From Solibacillus isronensis (GTDB lineage Bacteria > Bacillota > Bacilli > Bacillales_A > Planococcaceae), in the NCBI RefSeq assembly GCF_023715405.1, contig NZ_JAMBOC010000007.1:28298-92297 (forward strand): 64,000 nt of DNA, written 5' to 3'. The stretch's first letter is position 1. Each line of letters opens with the position of its first letter. The notes beneath the pieces are model-generated. The model did no database searches. It saw only the letters and a program-made list of their open reading frames with translations, and had not been told where the DNA came from. This document shows positions 44,112 through 52,633 of the stretch, one piece after another. The translations under genes and the position numbers were made by a program.

Positions 44112-45132
44112 AGTTAAATCTTTTGGTCAAATAAACAAGCATCCCGTTTATGAAGTTATTTTAACGAATACGAATGGGATGTGTGTAAGCAGTTGTACAT
44201 TAGGGTGTACGATTACGGCAATCGCTACCCCTGATGCTAATGGAATAATTGAGAATGTTGTTTGTTCATTTGATACGGCAGAAAAATATAAACAATATCC
44301 GCAGTTTTTTGGTGCGGCGATTGGACCTTTTGCAGGCCGTCTTGAAGATGCTATTTTAGAAATCAATGGAGTTTCTTTTCAAGCGAGGGCAAATGAAGGG
44401 CACCATTTACTGCACGGTGGAAATGACGGCTTTCACAATCAGCTATGGCAATTTGAAACAGGTGTTTCCTCGCATGGACAATATGTAAGATACTTTCTCA
44501 ATTTTGAATCCGTTGATTTTCCTGGAAAGTTAAATATGTCTATTACCTATACATTAACAGCCAGTAACGAGCTAATTACTTCGTATGAAGGTATAAGCGA
44601 TACTGATACGATTTTAAATTGTACAAATCATAGTTACTTTAATCTAAGCGGAAATTTAAAGCGTACGATTGAAGGGCATACATTGAAATTTTCCAGTAGA
44701 GGAATGCTTTATATTGATGAGCAGGGGTTACCGCTGGGCAATATAGAAAATGTAATTGGTACAATATTTGACTTTAATGAAAAGAAATATTTGAAGGAAG
44801 TCATGGAGAGTAACTTTCCGCAAGTTAAGTTGGCGAGCGGAGGTATAGACCATCCGTTTTTATTAGAGAAAAGTGAAATTGTATTATCGGAGGAAGAAAG
44901 TGGCCGCAAACTTACAATCATAACGGATGAACAAGCTTTAGTTGTATATACTGGCAGTAAAATCGGCAGTGGCTACTCATTTAAGGAAGCACCCGCACAA
45001 AATTATTTAGGTATTTGTTTAGAGGTACAAAATGCTCCAAATAGCATGAAATATAAACACTTACCAAATTCTATTATAAAAAAAGGAATTCCTTATCATC
45101 ACGAAACAATCTACAGATTTACAAATCTATAA
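44104..45132 (+). CDS. galM: Aldose 1-epimerase (mutarotase)
   Basis: A 342-residue galactose-mutarotase-fold enzyme, interconverting alpha and beta anomers of aldoses. Catalytic histidines are expected in HHLLHGGNDGFHNQLW and LNCTNHSYFNLSG, and the general-base glutamate near the C-terminus in GICLEVQNAPNS. Last gene of the xylose operon; it would supply the anomer that the isomerase needs. The start overlaps the upstream stop, so it is coupled. A terminator follows. Confidence 0.9.
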   Translation: MIEVKSFGQINKHPVYEVILTNTNGMCVSSCTLGCTITAIATPDANGIIENVVCSFDTAEKYKQYPQFFGAAIGPFAGRLEDAILEINGVSFQARANEGHHLLHGGNDGFHNQLWQFETGVSSHGQYVRYFLNFESVDFPGKLNMSITYTLTASNELITSYEGISDTDTILNCTNHSYFNLSGNLKRTIEGHTLKFSSRGMLYIDEQGLPLGNIENVIGTIFDFNEKKYLKEVMESNFPQVKLASGGIDHPFLLEKSEIVLSEEESGRKLTIITDEQALVVYTGSKIGSGYSFKEAPAQNYLGICLEVQNAPNSMKYKHLPNSIIKKGIPYHHETIYRFTNL

Positions 45133-45153
45133 GAAATATAACCGAGAATAGAA

Positions 45154-45191
45154 GAAGCCCCATTCGATTATAAAACGAATGGGGCTTTTAA
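45154..45191. terminator. Terminator shared by the xyl operon and pbuE
   Basis: AGCCCCATTCG (45156-45166) pairs with CGAATGGGGCT (45176-45186), with T-rich sequence rightward and TTCTTC leftward. Confidence 0.85.
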
Positions 45192-45192
45192 C

Positions 45193-46386
45193 TTATATAT
45201 TTGAATGATGGGCAGCCGAAGTAGAAATTTTTTCTTCTCTACCATTTGTTTTTCTCGTTAAAGAAAAGACTGCACATGCTAACGCAACTAGTACAAGTGC
45301 GCCACCATACCAAGCTGCATGTGAAATCGTGTCTGTTTGAGTGATTACGATTCCGCCAAACGCTGATCCCATCGAAATTCCGATCTGTAAAGCCGAATTA
45401 TTAAAGCTTTGCTGAATATCTGATGTGGCAGGATCTGTCTGAATCAAGTAGCTTTGCTGTGGTGGTGATAAACTCCAGCTTAGCGCTCCCCAAATCATCA
45501 TAATCGGTATGAAGATGATAAGAGAGAAGGTCGTGAATGGCAGTATGAATAACACGACTGCAAATGAAACAATAACGAAAATAATACTCTTAGGTGCACC
45601 GATTTTATCCGAAAGCGTTCCGCCAAATGCGCCGCCGCTTACTGCAGCAATCCCGAATAATAAATAGCAAAGACTGATCCAGCTGGAATTCAGACTTAGT
45701 TCTGTTTCCAAAAATGGTGTGAAGTACGCGTACATCGTATAGTGTCCAGCCAGCATAAACATTGTTGCAAGATGGGCACTGCCGATTTTGGAACTGGCAA
45801 CTGCCTTTAATTGTTGCGAAAGTGGAATGGTCATTTCCCCAGGAACCTTCTCTAAAAAGAGTGAAATGAGAATAAATGAGCCTACTGATAAAATCGCGAT
45901 GCCTAGGAAAATTACACGCCATCCGAAATAATCGGAAATTAAAATGCCAAGCGGTACACCTAATACGAGCGAAGAACTAATTCCCATATAAATGAAACCA
46001 AGTGCCTTCGCACGATGCGCCGGTGAAACAACTTTTGCAGCGAGGATTAATGAAAGCACGGTGATCAGTGAAGTACTCATTGCACTTAAAATACGGGCAA
46101 CCATCATAAATGTGAATGTCACACTGAAATACATCATGATATTACTGATGAAGAAAATAAACAACGAAATAAGATATAACTTTTTTCGTTCAACTTTGCT
46201 CGTTAAAACTAATAACACAGGACCGGCGATTGCATAAATAAGGGCAAATACGGTAATCAGCTGTCCGGCAGTGCTTATTGAAATATTCATATCAGTTGCA
46301 ATGATTGGGAGAATCCCTCCAATAATCAGTTCGACCAACCCGACAGCAACCGTTGATAATGCGAGTATTAATACTTTGAAATTCAT
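45193..46386 (-). CDS. pbuE: PbuE-like purine efflux MFS transporter
   Basis: A 397-residue major facilitator protein with about twelve helices. The N-terminus [18 protein letters not shown] and the loop [17 protein letters not shown] are of the AraJ/YdhL drug:H+ antiporter-1 type. B. subtilis PbuE (YdhL) exports adenine, hypoxanthine and related compounds and is switched on by an adenine riboswitch; the same riboswitch class precedes this gene, which is the main reason for the assignment. ATG 46386 lies 11 bases after AAGGAAG; the in-frame start at 46452 falls inside the riboswitch terminator. Confidence 0.85.
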   Translation of the reverse strand: MNFKVLILALSTVAVGLVELIIGGILPIIATDMNISISTAGQLITVFALIYAIAGPVLLVLTSKVERKKLYLISLFIFFISNIMMYFSVTFTFMMVARILSAMSTSLITVLSLILAAKVVSPAHRAKALGFIYMGISSSLVLGVPLGILISDYFGWRVIFLGIAILSVGSFILISLFLEKVPGEMTIPLSQQLKAVASSKIGSAHLATMFMLAGHYTMYAYFTPFLETELSLNSSWISLCYLLFGIAAVSGGAFGGTLSDKIGAPKSIIFVIVSFAVVLFILPFTTFSLIIFIPIMMIWGALSWSLSPPQQSYLIQTDPATSDIQQSFNNSALQIGISMGSAFGGIVITQTDTISHAAWYGGALVLVALACAVFSLTRKTNGREEKISTSAAHHSNI

Positions 46387-46414
46387 ATTTTGTCTAACTT
46401 CCTTTCTTTGGAAA

Positions 46415-46522
46415 ATAAAAAAATCCTGATTACAAAAAATGAAAAAGATCATTTTCTGTAATCAGGATTTTATGGTTCCTGGTAGAGACCCTCAAGCCAT
46501 ATTCTTGAGGTTATACAGTTAC
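46415..46522 (-). ncRNA. Adenine-sensing purine riboswitch
   Basis: On the minus strand the aptamer (46522 to 46455) shows the invariant purine-riboswitch blocks in order: TATAA, loop AATATGG between CCTCAAG and CTTGAGG (P2), GTCTCTACC, P3 CAGGA/TCCTG, then ATTA. The base after P3's A is T, the position that is C in guanine and U in adenine aptamers, so adenine is the predicted ligand. A terminator (46422-46469) with an A/T tail at 46415-46422 competes with P1 and P3, giving an ON switch. Confidence 0.92.
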
Positions 46523-46551
46523 TATTAACTTGGATAAATGAGCACTTTGAT

Positions 46552-46580
46552 AGTTTACTCGTTTTCGAAAAAAATTTCAA
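46552..46580 (-). promoter_or_regulatory. Promoter of the adenine riboswitch/pbuE unit
   Basis: Minus strand TTGAAA (46575-46580), a 17-base spacer, and TAAACT (46552-46557), 30 bases before the aptamer. Confidence 0.45.
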
Positions 46581-46595
46581 GTATGTGTTTTTAAG

Positions 46596-46637
46596 TGAAA
46601 AAAGCTGTCTTCGTAATAAGAGACGAGGACAGCTTGC
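46596..46637 (-). terminator. Terminator of the aldo/keto reductase gene
   Basis: AAGCTGTCTTCGT pairs with ACGAGGACAGCTT (one mismatch); leftward it ends in TTTTTTCACTT. Confidence 0.8.
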
Positions 46638-46653
46638 TGAATGAAGCGTTTAA

Positions 46654-47496
46654 TTAAAAGCTGAAGTGATCAGGATCCGGTCCGATACGTAAATCCTGGT
46701 TAAGGCCATTAATCTGTTCCATATCTTCAGAAGTCAGTTCAAAATCAAAAATATCGGCATTTTCTACAATGCGATGTTCTTTCGTTGATTTTGGAATCGT
46801 TACAACACCGTTTTGCAGATCCCATCTTAAAATGACTTGAGAAACAGTTTTATTATATTTGGCAGCCAATTCGTTTAATAGAGGGTTGTCCAATAATTTT
46901 GCCTGCATTAACGGAGACCATGCCTCGAACTGAATGTCGTTGTTTTCACAGAAAGCTTTTACTTCCGATTGAGCTAAGCGAGGGTGGTATTCCACCTGGT
47001 TGATCATCGGTTTAATTTCCGCATCTTTCATCAAATCTTCTAAATGATGAACCTGGAAGTTACATACGCCGATCGCTTTCACTTTTCCTTCTTTATAAAG
47101 TGTTTCCATCGCACGCCATGCATCTTTATATTTATCTACAACTGCCCAGTGAATAAGGTATAAGTCCAAGTATTCAAGACCTAATTTCTTTAAGCTTGTT
47201 TCGTAGGCAGCAAGTGTTTCCTCATAGCCTAAATCTGTATTCCACACTTTAGAAGTGATGAATAATTCTTCTCTTGAAATGCCGGTTTCTTTTAGTGCTT
47301 CACGGATTGCTTCGCCGACGCCCTCTTCATTTTGATAAACGGCAGCTGTATCGATACTGCGGTAACCGTGTTTAATCGCAAATTTGATAGCGTTTAACAG
47401 GTCAGGTCCTTCCTCAACTAAATATGTACCGATTCCTAGCCAAGGCATTTTAACACCGTTATTTAATGTTGTTGTATCTTGCAAATTTTTGAGCAT
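46654..47496 (-). CDS. Aldo/keto reductase
   Basis: A 280-residue (alpha/beta)8-barrel NADPH-dependent reductase. The catalytic tetrad is visible: Asp/Tyr in DTAAVYQNEEG, Lys in FITSKVW and His in YLIHWAV; the cofactor site is TIPKSTKEHRIVENADIF at the C-terminal end. It resembles the Bacillus YtbE/YvgN group, which reduces methylglyoxal and other aldehydes. GGAGG lies before ATG 47496. It is a single-gene unit, as judged from its own terminator. Confidence 0.9.
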   Translation of the reverse strand: MLKNLQDTTTLNNGVKMPWLGIGTYLVEEGPDLLNAIKFAIKHGYRSIDTAAVYQNEEGVGEAIREALKETGISREELFITSKVWNTDLGYEETLAAYETSLKKLGLEYLDLYLIHWAVVDKYKDAWRAMETLYKEGKVKAIGVCNFQVHHLEDLMKDAEIKPMINQVEYHPRLAQSEVKAFCENNDIQFEAWSPLMQAKLLDNPLLNELAAKYNKTVSQVILRWDLQNGVVTIPKSTKEHRIVENADIFDFELTSEDMEQINGLNQDLRIGPDPDHFSF

Positions 47497-47664
47497 CGTA
47501 AAACCTCCATCTGTAAAATAACACTTAATAGTGCAACTTCAATAATATACCATGAAATTCAGCTCCAACCTACTGATTGGGCAAGAGGGAAAATGAATCA
47601 TAAAAGGCTGTTAAAAAAAGCAGGAAAGCCATCCCGATACATAGGATGGCCAAATTTCTTTTAT

Positions 47665-48120
47665 TTATAAAATGGTGCCTGAACCGCGTTTATCTTCTGC
47701 CACCATGATTAAAATCTTGCCGGCTTCAAATTGTTCGTTGTAGCGCTCTGCCTCGTCTTCCGGAATACCCATCCCGACTAAAGCACCGACGATTCCGCCG
47801 ACCATTACACCGGTAGCTAATCCGGTTAACCCAGCAGCGATTGGTCCGGCAGCAACAACAGGTCCGATACCTGGAATCGCAAGTGCACCAAGTCCGACGA
47901 TAACACCGCCGAGTCCGCCTAATGTTCCGCCGGCAGCAACACCTGTAATTGCGCCTTCCATGGCATTTGCGCCTGTTTCATTGGAGATTGCATCTACATC
48001 CGATACGTTTTTACTGATGATTGAAATATCCTGTGCACTGTATCCTTGTTGCTTTAATTCTTCAACGGCTTTAATTGCTTCTGCTTCTGTATCATAATAT
48101 CCTACGACATGTTTTGCCAT
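47665..48120 (-). CDS. General stress protein, YflT-like with glycine zipper (copy 1)
   Basis: A 151-residue protein. The N-terminal 50 residues, VVGYYDTEAEAIKAVEELK then YSAQDISIISKN, are a YflT/general-stress-protein-17M-type domain; the middle is a Gly/Ala-rich stretch with two glycine-zipper hydrophobic segments (GGVIVGLGALAIPGIGPV and GLTGLATGVMVGGIVGAL), probably membrane inserted; the end MGIPEDEAERYNEQFEAGK is conserved. Known relatives are sigma-B stress proteins without known activity. ATG 48120 is 9 bases after GAGAGG; ATG 48129 abuts it. It is a tandem duplicate of the next gene. Confidence 0.83.
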   Translation of the reverse strand: MAKHVVGYYDTEAEAIKAVEELKQQGYSAQDISIISKNVSDVDAISNETGANAMEGAITGVAAGGTLGGLGGVIVGLGALAIPGIGPVVAAGPIAAGLTGLATGVMVGGIVGALVGMGIPEDEAERYNEQFEAGKILIMVAEDKRGSGTIL

Positions 48121-48227
48121 TTCTCTCATCCTCTCAAATCTCTTTTCACATATTAAAATTTACCCTGGAGGAATATTTGTAAACATGAGGAAACAGGGAA
48201 GGGAGAAACCTGCCTCCTGTAGGAACA

Positions 48228-48274
48228 AAAAAAGAAAGCCATCCTGATGAATTCAGAATGACTTTCTACAGTTT
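48228..48274 (-). terminator. Terminator of the second YflT-like gene
   Basis: GAAAGCCATCCTGA (48238-48251) pairs with TCAGAATGACTTTC (48256-48269) with two mismatches; leftward it runs into TTTTTTT. The first copy therefore has its own transcript or depends on read-through. Confidence 0.75.
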
Positions 48275-48276
48275 TA

Positions 48277-48726
48277 TTATAAAAGTGTTGTACGTGAGTT
48301 TTCGTCTACCATAATTAAAATTTTACCAGATTCAAATTGTTCGTTGTAACGATTTGCTTCATCTTCTGGAATCCCCATTCCGATAAGAGCACCCGTCAAG
48401 CCACCGACACCAGCACCAGCTGCCGCGCCTGTAATACCGGCAACAATTGGACCTGCTCCGACAATAGGACCGATCCCTGGAATCACCAATGCGCCAAGAC
48501 CTGCAAGTACGCCGCCAATTCCGCCTAATGCACCGCCCGCAGCTGCGCCTGTAGCTGCACCTTCTGCAACGTTTGCACCTGTTTCATCGGAAATTGTATC
48601 AACATCCGATTGGCTTTTACTGATAACTGAAATATCTTCAGTACGGTAACCTTGTCGTTTTAAATCCTCGATTGCATCAATTGCCTCTGCTTCTGTATCA
48701 TAATAACCCACAATATGTTTTACCAT
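48277..48726 (-). CDS. General stress protein, YflT-like with glycine zipper (copy 2)
   Basis: A 149-residue paralogue of the neighbouring gene, alike along its whole length: IVGYYDTEAEAIDAIEDLK, the glycine-zipper core with GGVLAGLGALVIPGIGPIVG, and the same MGIPEDEANRYNEQFESGK end. ATG 48726 lies 9 bases after AAGGAGG; an open frame extends to 48798 without a ribosome site. The two genes look like a local duplication. The role is inferred to be membrane or envelope stress, from the family only. Confidence 0.83.
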   Translation of the reverse strand: MVKHIVGYYDTEAEAIDAIEDLKRQGYRTEDISVISKSQSDVDTISDETGANVAEGAATGAAAGGALGGIGGVLAGLGALVIPGIGPIVGAGPIVAGITGAAAGAGVGGLTGALIGMGIPEDEANRYNEQFESGKILIMVDENSRTTLL

Positions 48727-48835
48727 TTCTATCATCCTCCTTATCTGAATGTTGCACAATGTAAATTTACCCGTGTCATTTGATTGTAAACATAGCACGT
48801 TAAGACCGATGCTGATTAGAGAGGAGACGAAAACA

Positions 48836-49198
48836 TTAGGATAAATATAATTTTGCTACCCAAAAGCCGGCAAAAGCAAAGGATAGGCCGACCATATATG
48901 TGAGTAAAGAATAGAGTACAAATTGCTTCCATTGTTTTGCATGGACAAGTGTCAGACTTTCCAATTTGAAAGTAGAGAATGTAGTAAAAGCTCCTAAAAA
49001 TCCGATACTCAAAATAAGGTTTGCATTTGTATGAAGATGCATATTAACCAAAAATCCCAATGCAAACGAGCCGAGCATATTTACCGTAAAAGTGCCAAGG
49101 TGAACAAATCGGTTTGTATGATTGAGCCGCTTAGAAATAAAAGCGCGTAAAATGGCTCCGAAAAATCCGCCAACTGCCACTAACAAGAAATTCGTCAT
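48836..49198 (-). CDS. crcB: CrcB/Fluc fluoride channel subunit 1
   Basis: A 120-residue, four-helix membrane protein of the CrcB/Fluc family, which lets fluoride leave the cell. VGGFFGAILRAFIS and the GFLGAFTTFSTFKLE line, with the paired phenylalanines lining the pore, are diagnostic. It overlaps the upstream crcB gene by four bases (ATGA), so the two are coupled and probably form a heterodimer, as in other Firmicutes with two crcB genes. Confidence 0.92.
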   Translation of the reverse strand: MTNFLLVAVGGFFGAILRAFISKRLNHTNRFVHLGTFTVNMLGSFALGFLVNMHLHTNANLILSIGFLGAFTTFSTFKLESLTLVHAKQWKQFVLYSLLTYMVGLSFAFAGFWVAKLYLS

Positions 49199-49587
49199 AC
49201 TGGTTCTTCCCTTTCCGAAAGGCTTTTTCCAATCTTCATGCCAAACGCAACAAAAATTAATCCGAAGATGGCACTAATGAAAATATAAAGGATGGCGGAA
49301 AGATAAAAGTGATGCAGCAGCAGCTGGATAACTTCGACACTGAACGTGGAAAAAGTCGTAAATGAGCCGATTAAACCGGTTTTGAATGCTGATAAATAAT
49401 CAGGGTTTGCTGAAATTTTTAGTTCAAGACCGGAAGAGAGCAACCCTAAAAGAAAGCAGCCTGCCAAATTCACTGCTACCGTCGCAAAAGGGAAGGCAGC
49501 TGTCTCGTTTGTTAACAAAAGCAGGGAGACACTATATCGTAGTACCGCCCCAATTGCACCCCCGATTCCTATTAAAATCATTTGCAA
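49195..49587 (-). CDS. crcB: CrcB/Fluc fluoride channel subunit 2
   Basis: A 130-residue CrcB protein with four hydrophobic segments. IGIGGAIGAVLRYSVS near the N-terminus and TGLIGSFTTFSTFSVE are the family marks. It is the first gene behind the fluoride riboswitch and overlaps the second crcB by four bases. GGGAGG precedes ATG 49587 by about 14 bases, rather far, which may matter for translation. Together the two subunits should give an antiparallel dual-topology pair. Confidence 0.92.
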   Translation of the reverse strand: MQMILIGIGGAIGAVLRYSVSLLLLTNETAAFPFATVAVNLAGCFLLGLLSSGLELKISANPDYLSAFKTGLIGSFTTFSTFSVEVIQLLLHHFYLSAILYIFISAIFGLIFVAFGMKIGKSLSEREEPV

Positions 49588-49610
49588 ATTCAGTAACCTC
49601 CCTTAAATAA

Positions 49611-49690
49611 AACAGACTCCCGCCAGTTCACTAAACTGACAGGAGTCATTCGTCTATAGGCGGTTTAGGGCGAACTTTATCGCCTATCAT
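49611..49690 (-). ncRNA. Fluoride (crcB-motif) riboswitch with terminator
   Basis: On the minus strand, GGCGATAAAGTTCGCC, then TAAACCGCC, then AATGACTCCTG match the crcB motif in order (49687 to 49640). The last block is also the 5' arm of a terminator, GACTCCTGTCAGTTT with AACTGGCGGGAGTC and TGTTTT (49648 to 49611), so fluoride binding should prevent termination and switch on crcB. Confidence 0.92.
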
Positions 49691-49702
49691 GTTCTATTTA
49701 CT

Positions 49703-49732
49703 ACATTAATTTATCAATTAATGGTAAGTCAA
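49703..49732 (-). promoter_or_regulatory. Promoter of the crcB riboswitch unit
   Basis: Minus strand TTGACT (49727-49732), an 18-base spacer and TAATGT (49703-49708), 13 bases before the aptamer. Confidence 0.45.
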
Positions 49733-49751
49733 GATACTCGTAAAAAACGCT

Positions 49752-49787
49752 AGGCACTTCCGTAAACGGATATCACGGAGTATGCCT
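49752..49787 (+). other. Hairpin upstream of the LysE-type gene
   Basis: AGGCA and TTCCGT in 49752-49763 pair with ACGGAG and TGCCT in 49775-49787 around an AAACGGATATC loop. No T-tract follows, and I cannot assign it to a known riboswitch class. It could be a leader element. Confidence 0.3.
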
Positions 49788-49861
49788 CAATCTCTTTAAT
49801 AAGGGGAGACAAATCGTTCCTTCATCGTTATTCTTAAATAATGGAAATAGGAGGAATAAGC

Positions 49862-50485
49862 GTGCAACCATTAATTCATGGAATCCTACTGGCATTTGGC
49901 TTAATTTTGCCATTAGGTGTTCAAAACGTATTTATTTTTAATCAAGGTGCCACACACCGGAAATTTACGAAAGCATTGCCTGCAATAGTAACAGTAGGAA
50001 TCTGTGATACGATTTTAATTTATTTGGCGGTAGCGGGAGTATCGGTGATTGTTTTTAGTTTTGAATGGTTGAAAATAACACTGTTTTTAGCGGGATTCTT
50101 TTTCTTGGCGTATATGGGATGGGTGATATGGAAAGACAACCCTACGATAAATGCAAAGCGGGACCAAAAGGGATTTTCAGCTCGACGCCAAATAACATTT
50201 GCTGCATCCGTGTCGCTACTTAATCCTCATGCTATTTTGGATACAATCGGGGTAATCGGAACAAGTTCATTAGCTTACACAGGTTATGACAAATGGATGT
50301 TTACAGTAGCCTGCATAGTCGTATCATGGGTTTGGTTTCTGTCACTTGCCATTGTCGGGAGAAAGATTGGACAAATTGACAGTAACGGAAAATTCTTAAA
50401 TTATCTTAATAAAATATCGGCGGTAATTATTTGGATAATGGCGCTGTATATGGGCTATCAGTTTTATGCATTGCTGGGTGAATAG
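49862..50485 (+). CDS. LysE/ArgO-family amino-acid exporter
   Basis: A 207-residue membrane protein with six hydrophobic segments. LILPLGVQNVFIFNQG at the N-terminus and SVSLLNPHAILDTIGVIG in the middle are LysE-family lines, closest to ArgO/LysE. It should export a basic amino acid, perhaps arginine or lysine. The GTG start at 49862 is 7 bases after AGGAGG (49849-49854); the in-frame ATG at 49841 precedes that site. No LysG-type activator lies next to it. Confidence 0.88.
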   Translation: MQPLIHGILLAFGLILPLGVQNVFIFNQGATHRKFTKALPAIVTVGICDTILIYLAVAGVSVIVFSFEWLKITLFLAGFFFLAYMGWVIWKDNPTINAKRDQKGFSARRQITFAASVSLLNPHAILDTIGVIGTSSLAYTGYDKWMFTVACIVVSWVWFLSLAIVGRKIGQIDSNGKFLNYLNKISAVIIWIMALYMGYQFYALLGE

Positions 50486-50995
50486 GAAAGACGACGGAAC
50501 CATTAGCAGGCTAACAATAACGAATAATATTATGTTGGGAAAATTATACTCTTACCGGGATGCTATAAATGCATCTATAAACTTAGAAACCAATAACTCC
50601 AAACAGTCATTTTGCGGTAAGTGTAAAAGAATAGGTAGAATAAACAGATGGTCATATTGGCTATAATAAGTACTCGTAAAACAAGGGAATTTTATGTTTT
50701 TCGAGCTTTTTTATTATCTGGGAAAGGGTGGATTTATTGCGGGACTAAAGAACGACTTAGACTGAGAAAGCAAATAATTGCGTTAAATTATGTTAAAATA
50801 TTTAATGGAGCTATTTAACTTACGCTCACGACTGTCTGCGCGGTAAAAAAATCATTTCTTTTTTTGTTTCTGAATTGAAGGGATCAATTGCAGATGATTT
50901 ACCGTAACCGCCCTTTCCCTTAAAAAGATCCATCCACCTCTAATTAAAGTTCCTTTGAAACAAAAGAAGTATAAGTACAGAAAGGATTTGATTGA
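50486..50995. other. Intergenic stretch, 510 bp
   Basis: No convincing gene: a 66-codon frame at 50466-50666 has no ribosome site and looks like chance. The stretch contains the terminator at 50673-50713. The remaining 280 bases before the NCS1 permease are AT-rich; I looked for purine, TPP and PreQ1 aptamers and saw none. Confidence 0.5.
50673..50713 (+). terminator. Terminator of the LysE-type gene
   Basis: CTCGTAAAACA (50673-50683) pairs with TGTTTTTCGAG (50695-50705; 10 of 11), followed by CTTTTTTA. Confidence 0.7.
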
Positions 50996-52411
50996 ATGAG
51001 ATCTGAGATTACTGCAGATCAAAATTTAAGAGAACGAAACTTATATCAAGAAGAAGCAACTAGTGACTATACTTTTGACCGAGTTCCGCGTGAAGAGCGC
51101 AAAATGGGCTGGTTAAGTATCACAAATATAACGTTTGGCATCGCAACTGCCATCTTCTATTTCCAGATGGGGAGCGTCATGGCACTACAATTCGGAGCGG
51201 TCAATGCGCTCATCTCAGCTGGTTATGCCATCATTGTCGCTGGTATTCTTGGAAGCATCATAGTTTATTTATCGGCAAAGTCCGGCATGAACGTCAACTT
51301 ATTATCCCGCGGAGGATTCGGTTATATCGGAGCCTCATTAACCTCATTAATTTACGCATCAAACTTTATTATGTATTGTGCATTTGAAGGTATGATTCTA
51401 GTCGCTGCAGTTCATGCATTCTTCCCGGCGATTCCGATCTGGCTTTTAATTGTATTCTTTGGTTCCTTAGTAATTCCGTTAAACTGGTTTGGCATTAAAC
51501 AATTGGACAAACTTCAAAAGTGGTCATTGCCTATTTTTGGGTTCTTCCTCATTACGGCCATTGTCATAGCTTTCAACACCCCATCACTTAACTCCGGAAA
51601 TTTCTGGACCTATATGCCTGAGGGTGTTCAAATAGGTGGTACGGCATTGCTGTTATGTATCGGAATGCAACATGGTATCATGGGACTTACGGCTTTAATT
51701 GCCTCGGATTATGCACGATTCCTGAAACCGAAAGATTTGAAAGTCGGTTCAATTGCAATCGGATTTATTCCGCAAATCTTCTGTTTTGGTGTAATGGGTG
51801 GCCTTGGCATTTGGTTCGGTGTAAAATTCGCCGAAGCTAATCCCGGCGTTTATATCGTGACATTATTAGGGCTCGGTGGTGTCGTATTCACGGTACTAAC
51901 ACAGGTTCGAATTAATATAACGAATATTTACAGCAGCTCACTTTCCCTCTCGAACTTTTTTGAAAACATGTTTGGTTTTACACCAGGACGCCGTTTTTGG
52001 GTAGTAGTAGGCGGTGTCATTGCGATGATCTTGATGCTTGGTGGTATTGTCGATCATCTTCAAATTGCGATGACATTCCAAGGTGTAGCACTGATGAGCT
52101 GGGCAGCAGTTCTCGTAACGGAAGCACTCGTGCTCAAAAAATGGCTGAAAATCGGCACACGCTATTACGAATCCAGACAGGAAAACCTGTTTAAATGGAA
52201 TCCGGTTGGTGTCATTGCTTTAATTGTGCCAACTATAATCGGTACAATTGCAGCGCTCGGATATATGGGCACTTTCCTGCAAAATACTGCCGCCTTTTTC
52301 GCAGCGCTTATGGCAGCAATTCTGACTGTCATTTTAGGGTTGGCGACAAAAGGGCGATACTATAGCAAGAAAGAAGCAAATGATATTCCGAAAGAGGATT
52401 GGATTGGTTAA
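50996..52411 (+). CDS. NCS1-family cytosine/purine permease
   Basis: A 471-residue membrane transporter with about twelve helices. The N-terminal cytosolic part FDRVPREERKMGWLSIT, then FQMGSVMALQFG and SKAKSG-like NVNLLSRGGFGYIG, place it in the nucleobase:cation symporter-1 family (cytosine, purines, allantoin, hydantoin). No deaminase or hydantoinase gene is adjacent, so the substrate remains open. AAAGGATTTGATTGA precedes ATG 50996. It is flanked by terminators, hence a single-gene unit. Confidence 0.85.
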   Translation: MRSEITADQNLRERNLYQEEATSDYTFDRVPREERKMGWLSITNITFGIATAIFYFQMGSVMALQFGAVNALISAGYAIIVAGILGSIIVYLSAKSGMNVNLLSRGGFGYIGASLTSLIYASNFIMYCAFEGMILVAAVHAFFPAIPIWLLIVFFGSLVIPLNWFGIKQLDKLQKWSLPIFGFFLITAIVIAFNTPSLNSGNFWTYMPEGVQIGGTALLLCIGMQHGIMGLTALIASDYARFLKPKDLKVGSIAIGFIPQIFCFGVMGGLGIWFGVKFAEANPGVYIVTLLGLGGVVFTVLTQVRINITNIYSSSLSLSNFFENMFGFTPGRRFWVVVGGVIAMILMLGGIVDHLQIAMTFQGVALMSWAAVLVTEALVLKKWLKIGTRYYESRQENLFKWNPVGVIALIVPTIIGTIAALGYMGTFLQNTAAFFAALMAAILTVILGLATKGRYYSKKEANDIPKEDWIG

Positions 52412-52422
52412 AAAAATTTGAG

Positions 52423-52460
52423 CCGTACTTACCGTTTTAATGGGAGTACGGTTTTTATTA
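52423..52460 (+). terminator. Terminator of the NCS1 permease gene
   Basis: CCGTACT (52423-52429) pairs with AGTACGG (52445-52451), with an inner ACCGTTTTAATGG loop and a TTTTTATT tail. Confidence 0.75.
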
Positions 52461-52633
52461 TTTAAGTTGTTAGGGAGTTGTGTTTAACGGTGAAATATAG
52501 TGATTTTACTCTTCAGAAAAATACCAAAAAGTACTTGTTATTAGGGAATTTAATATATACAATCAAATTATAATTATAGTAAAATAATACTATTGGGGCT
52601 ATTGGAGAGTTAAATTGAAAGCGGGTCATTTTT

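Noticed and set aside
47479..47670. 63-codon frame between the aldo/keto reductase and stress-protein genes
   Set aside because: Begins inside the divergent gene's start region without a ribosome site and includes the terminator of the neighbouring gene.
50466..50666. 66-codon frame overlapping the end of the LysE-type gene
   Set aside because: No ribosome site and no recognisable protein features; it lies in an AT-rich gap before a terminator.
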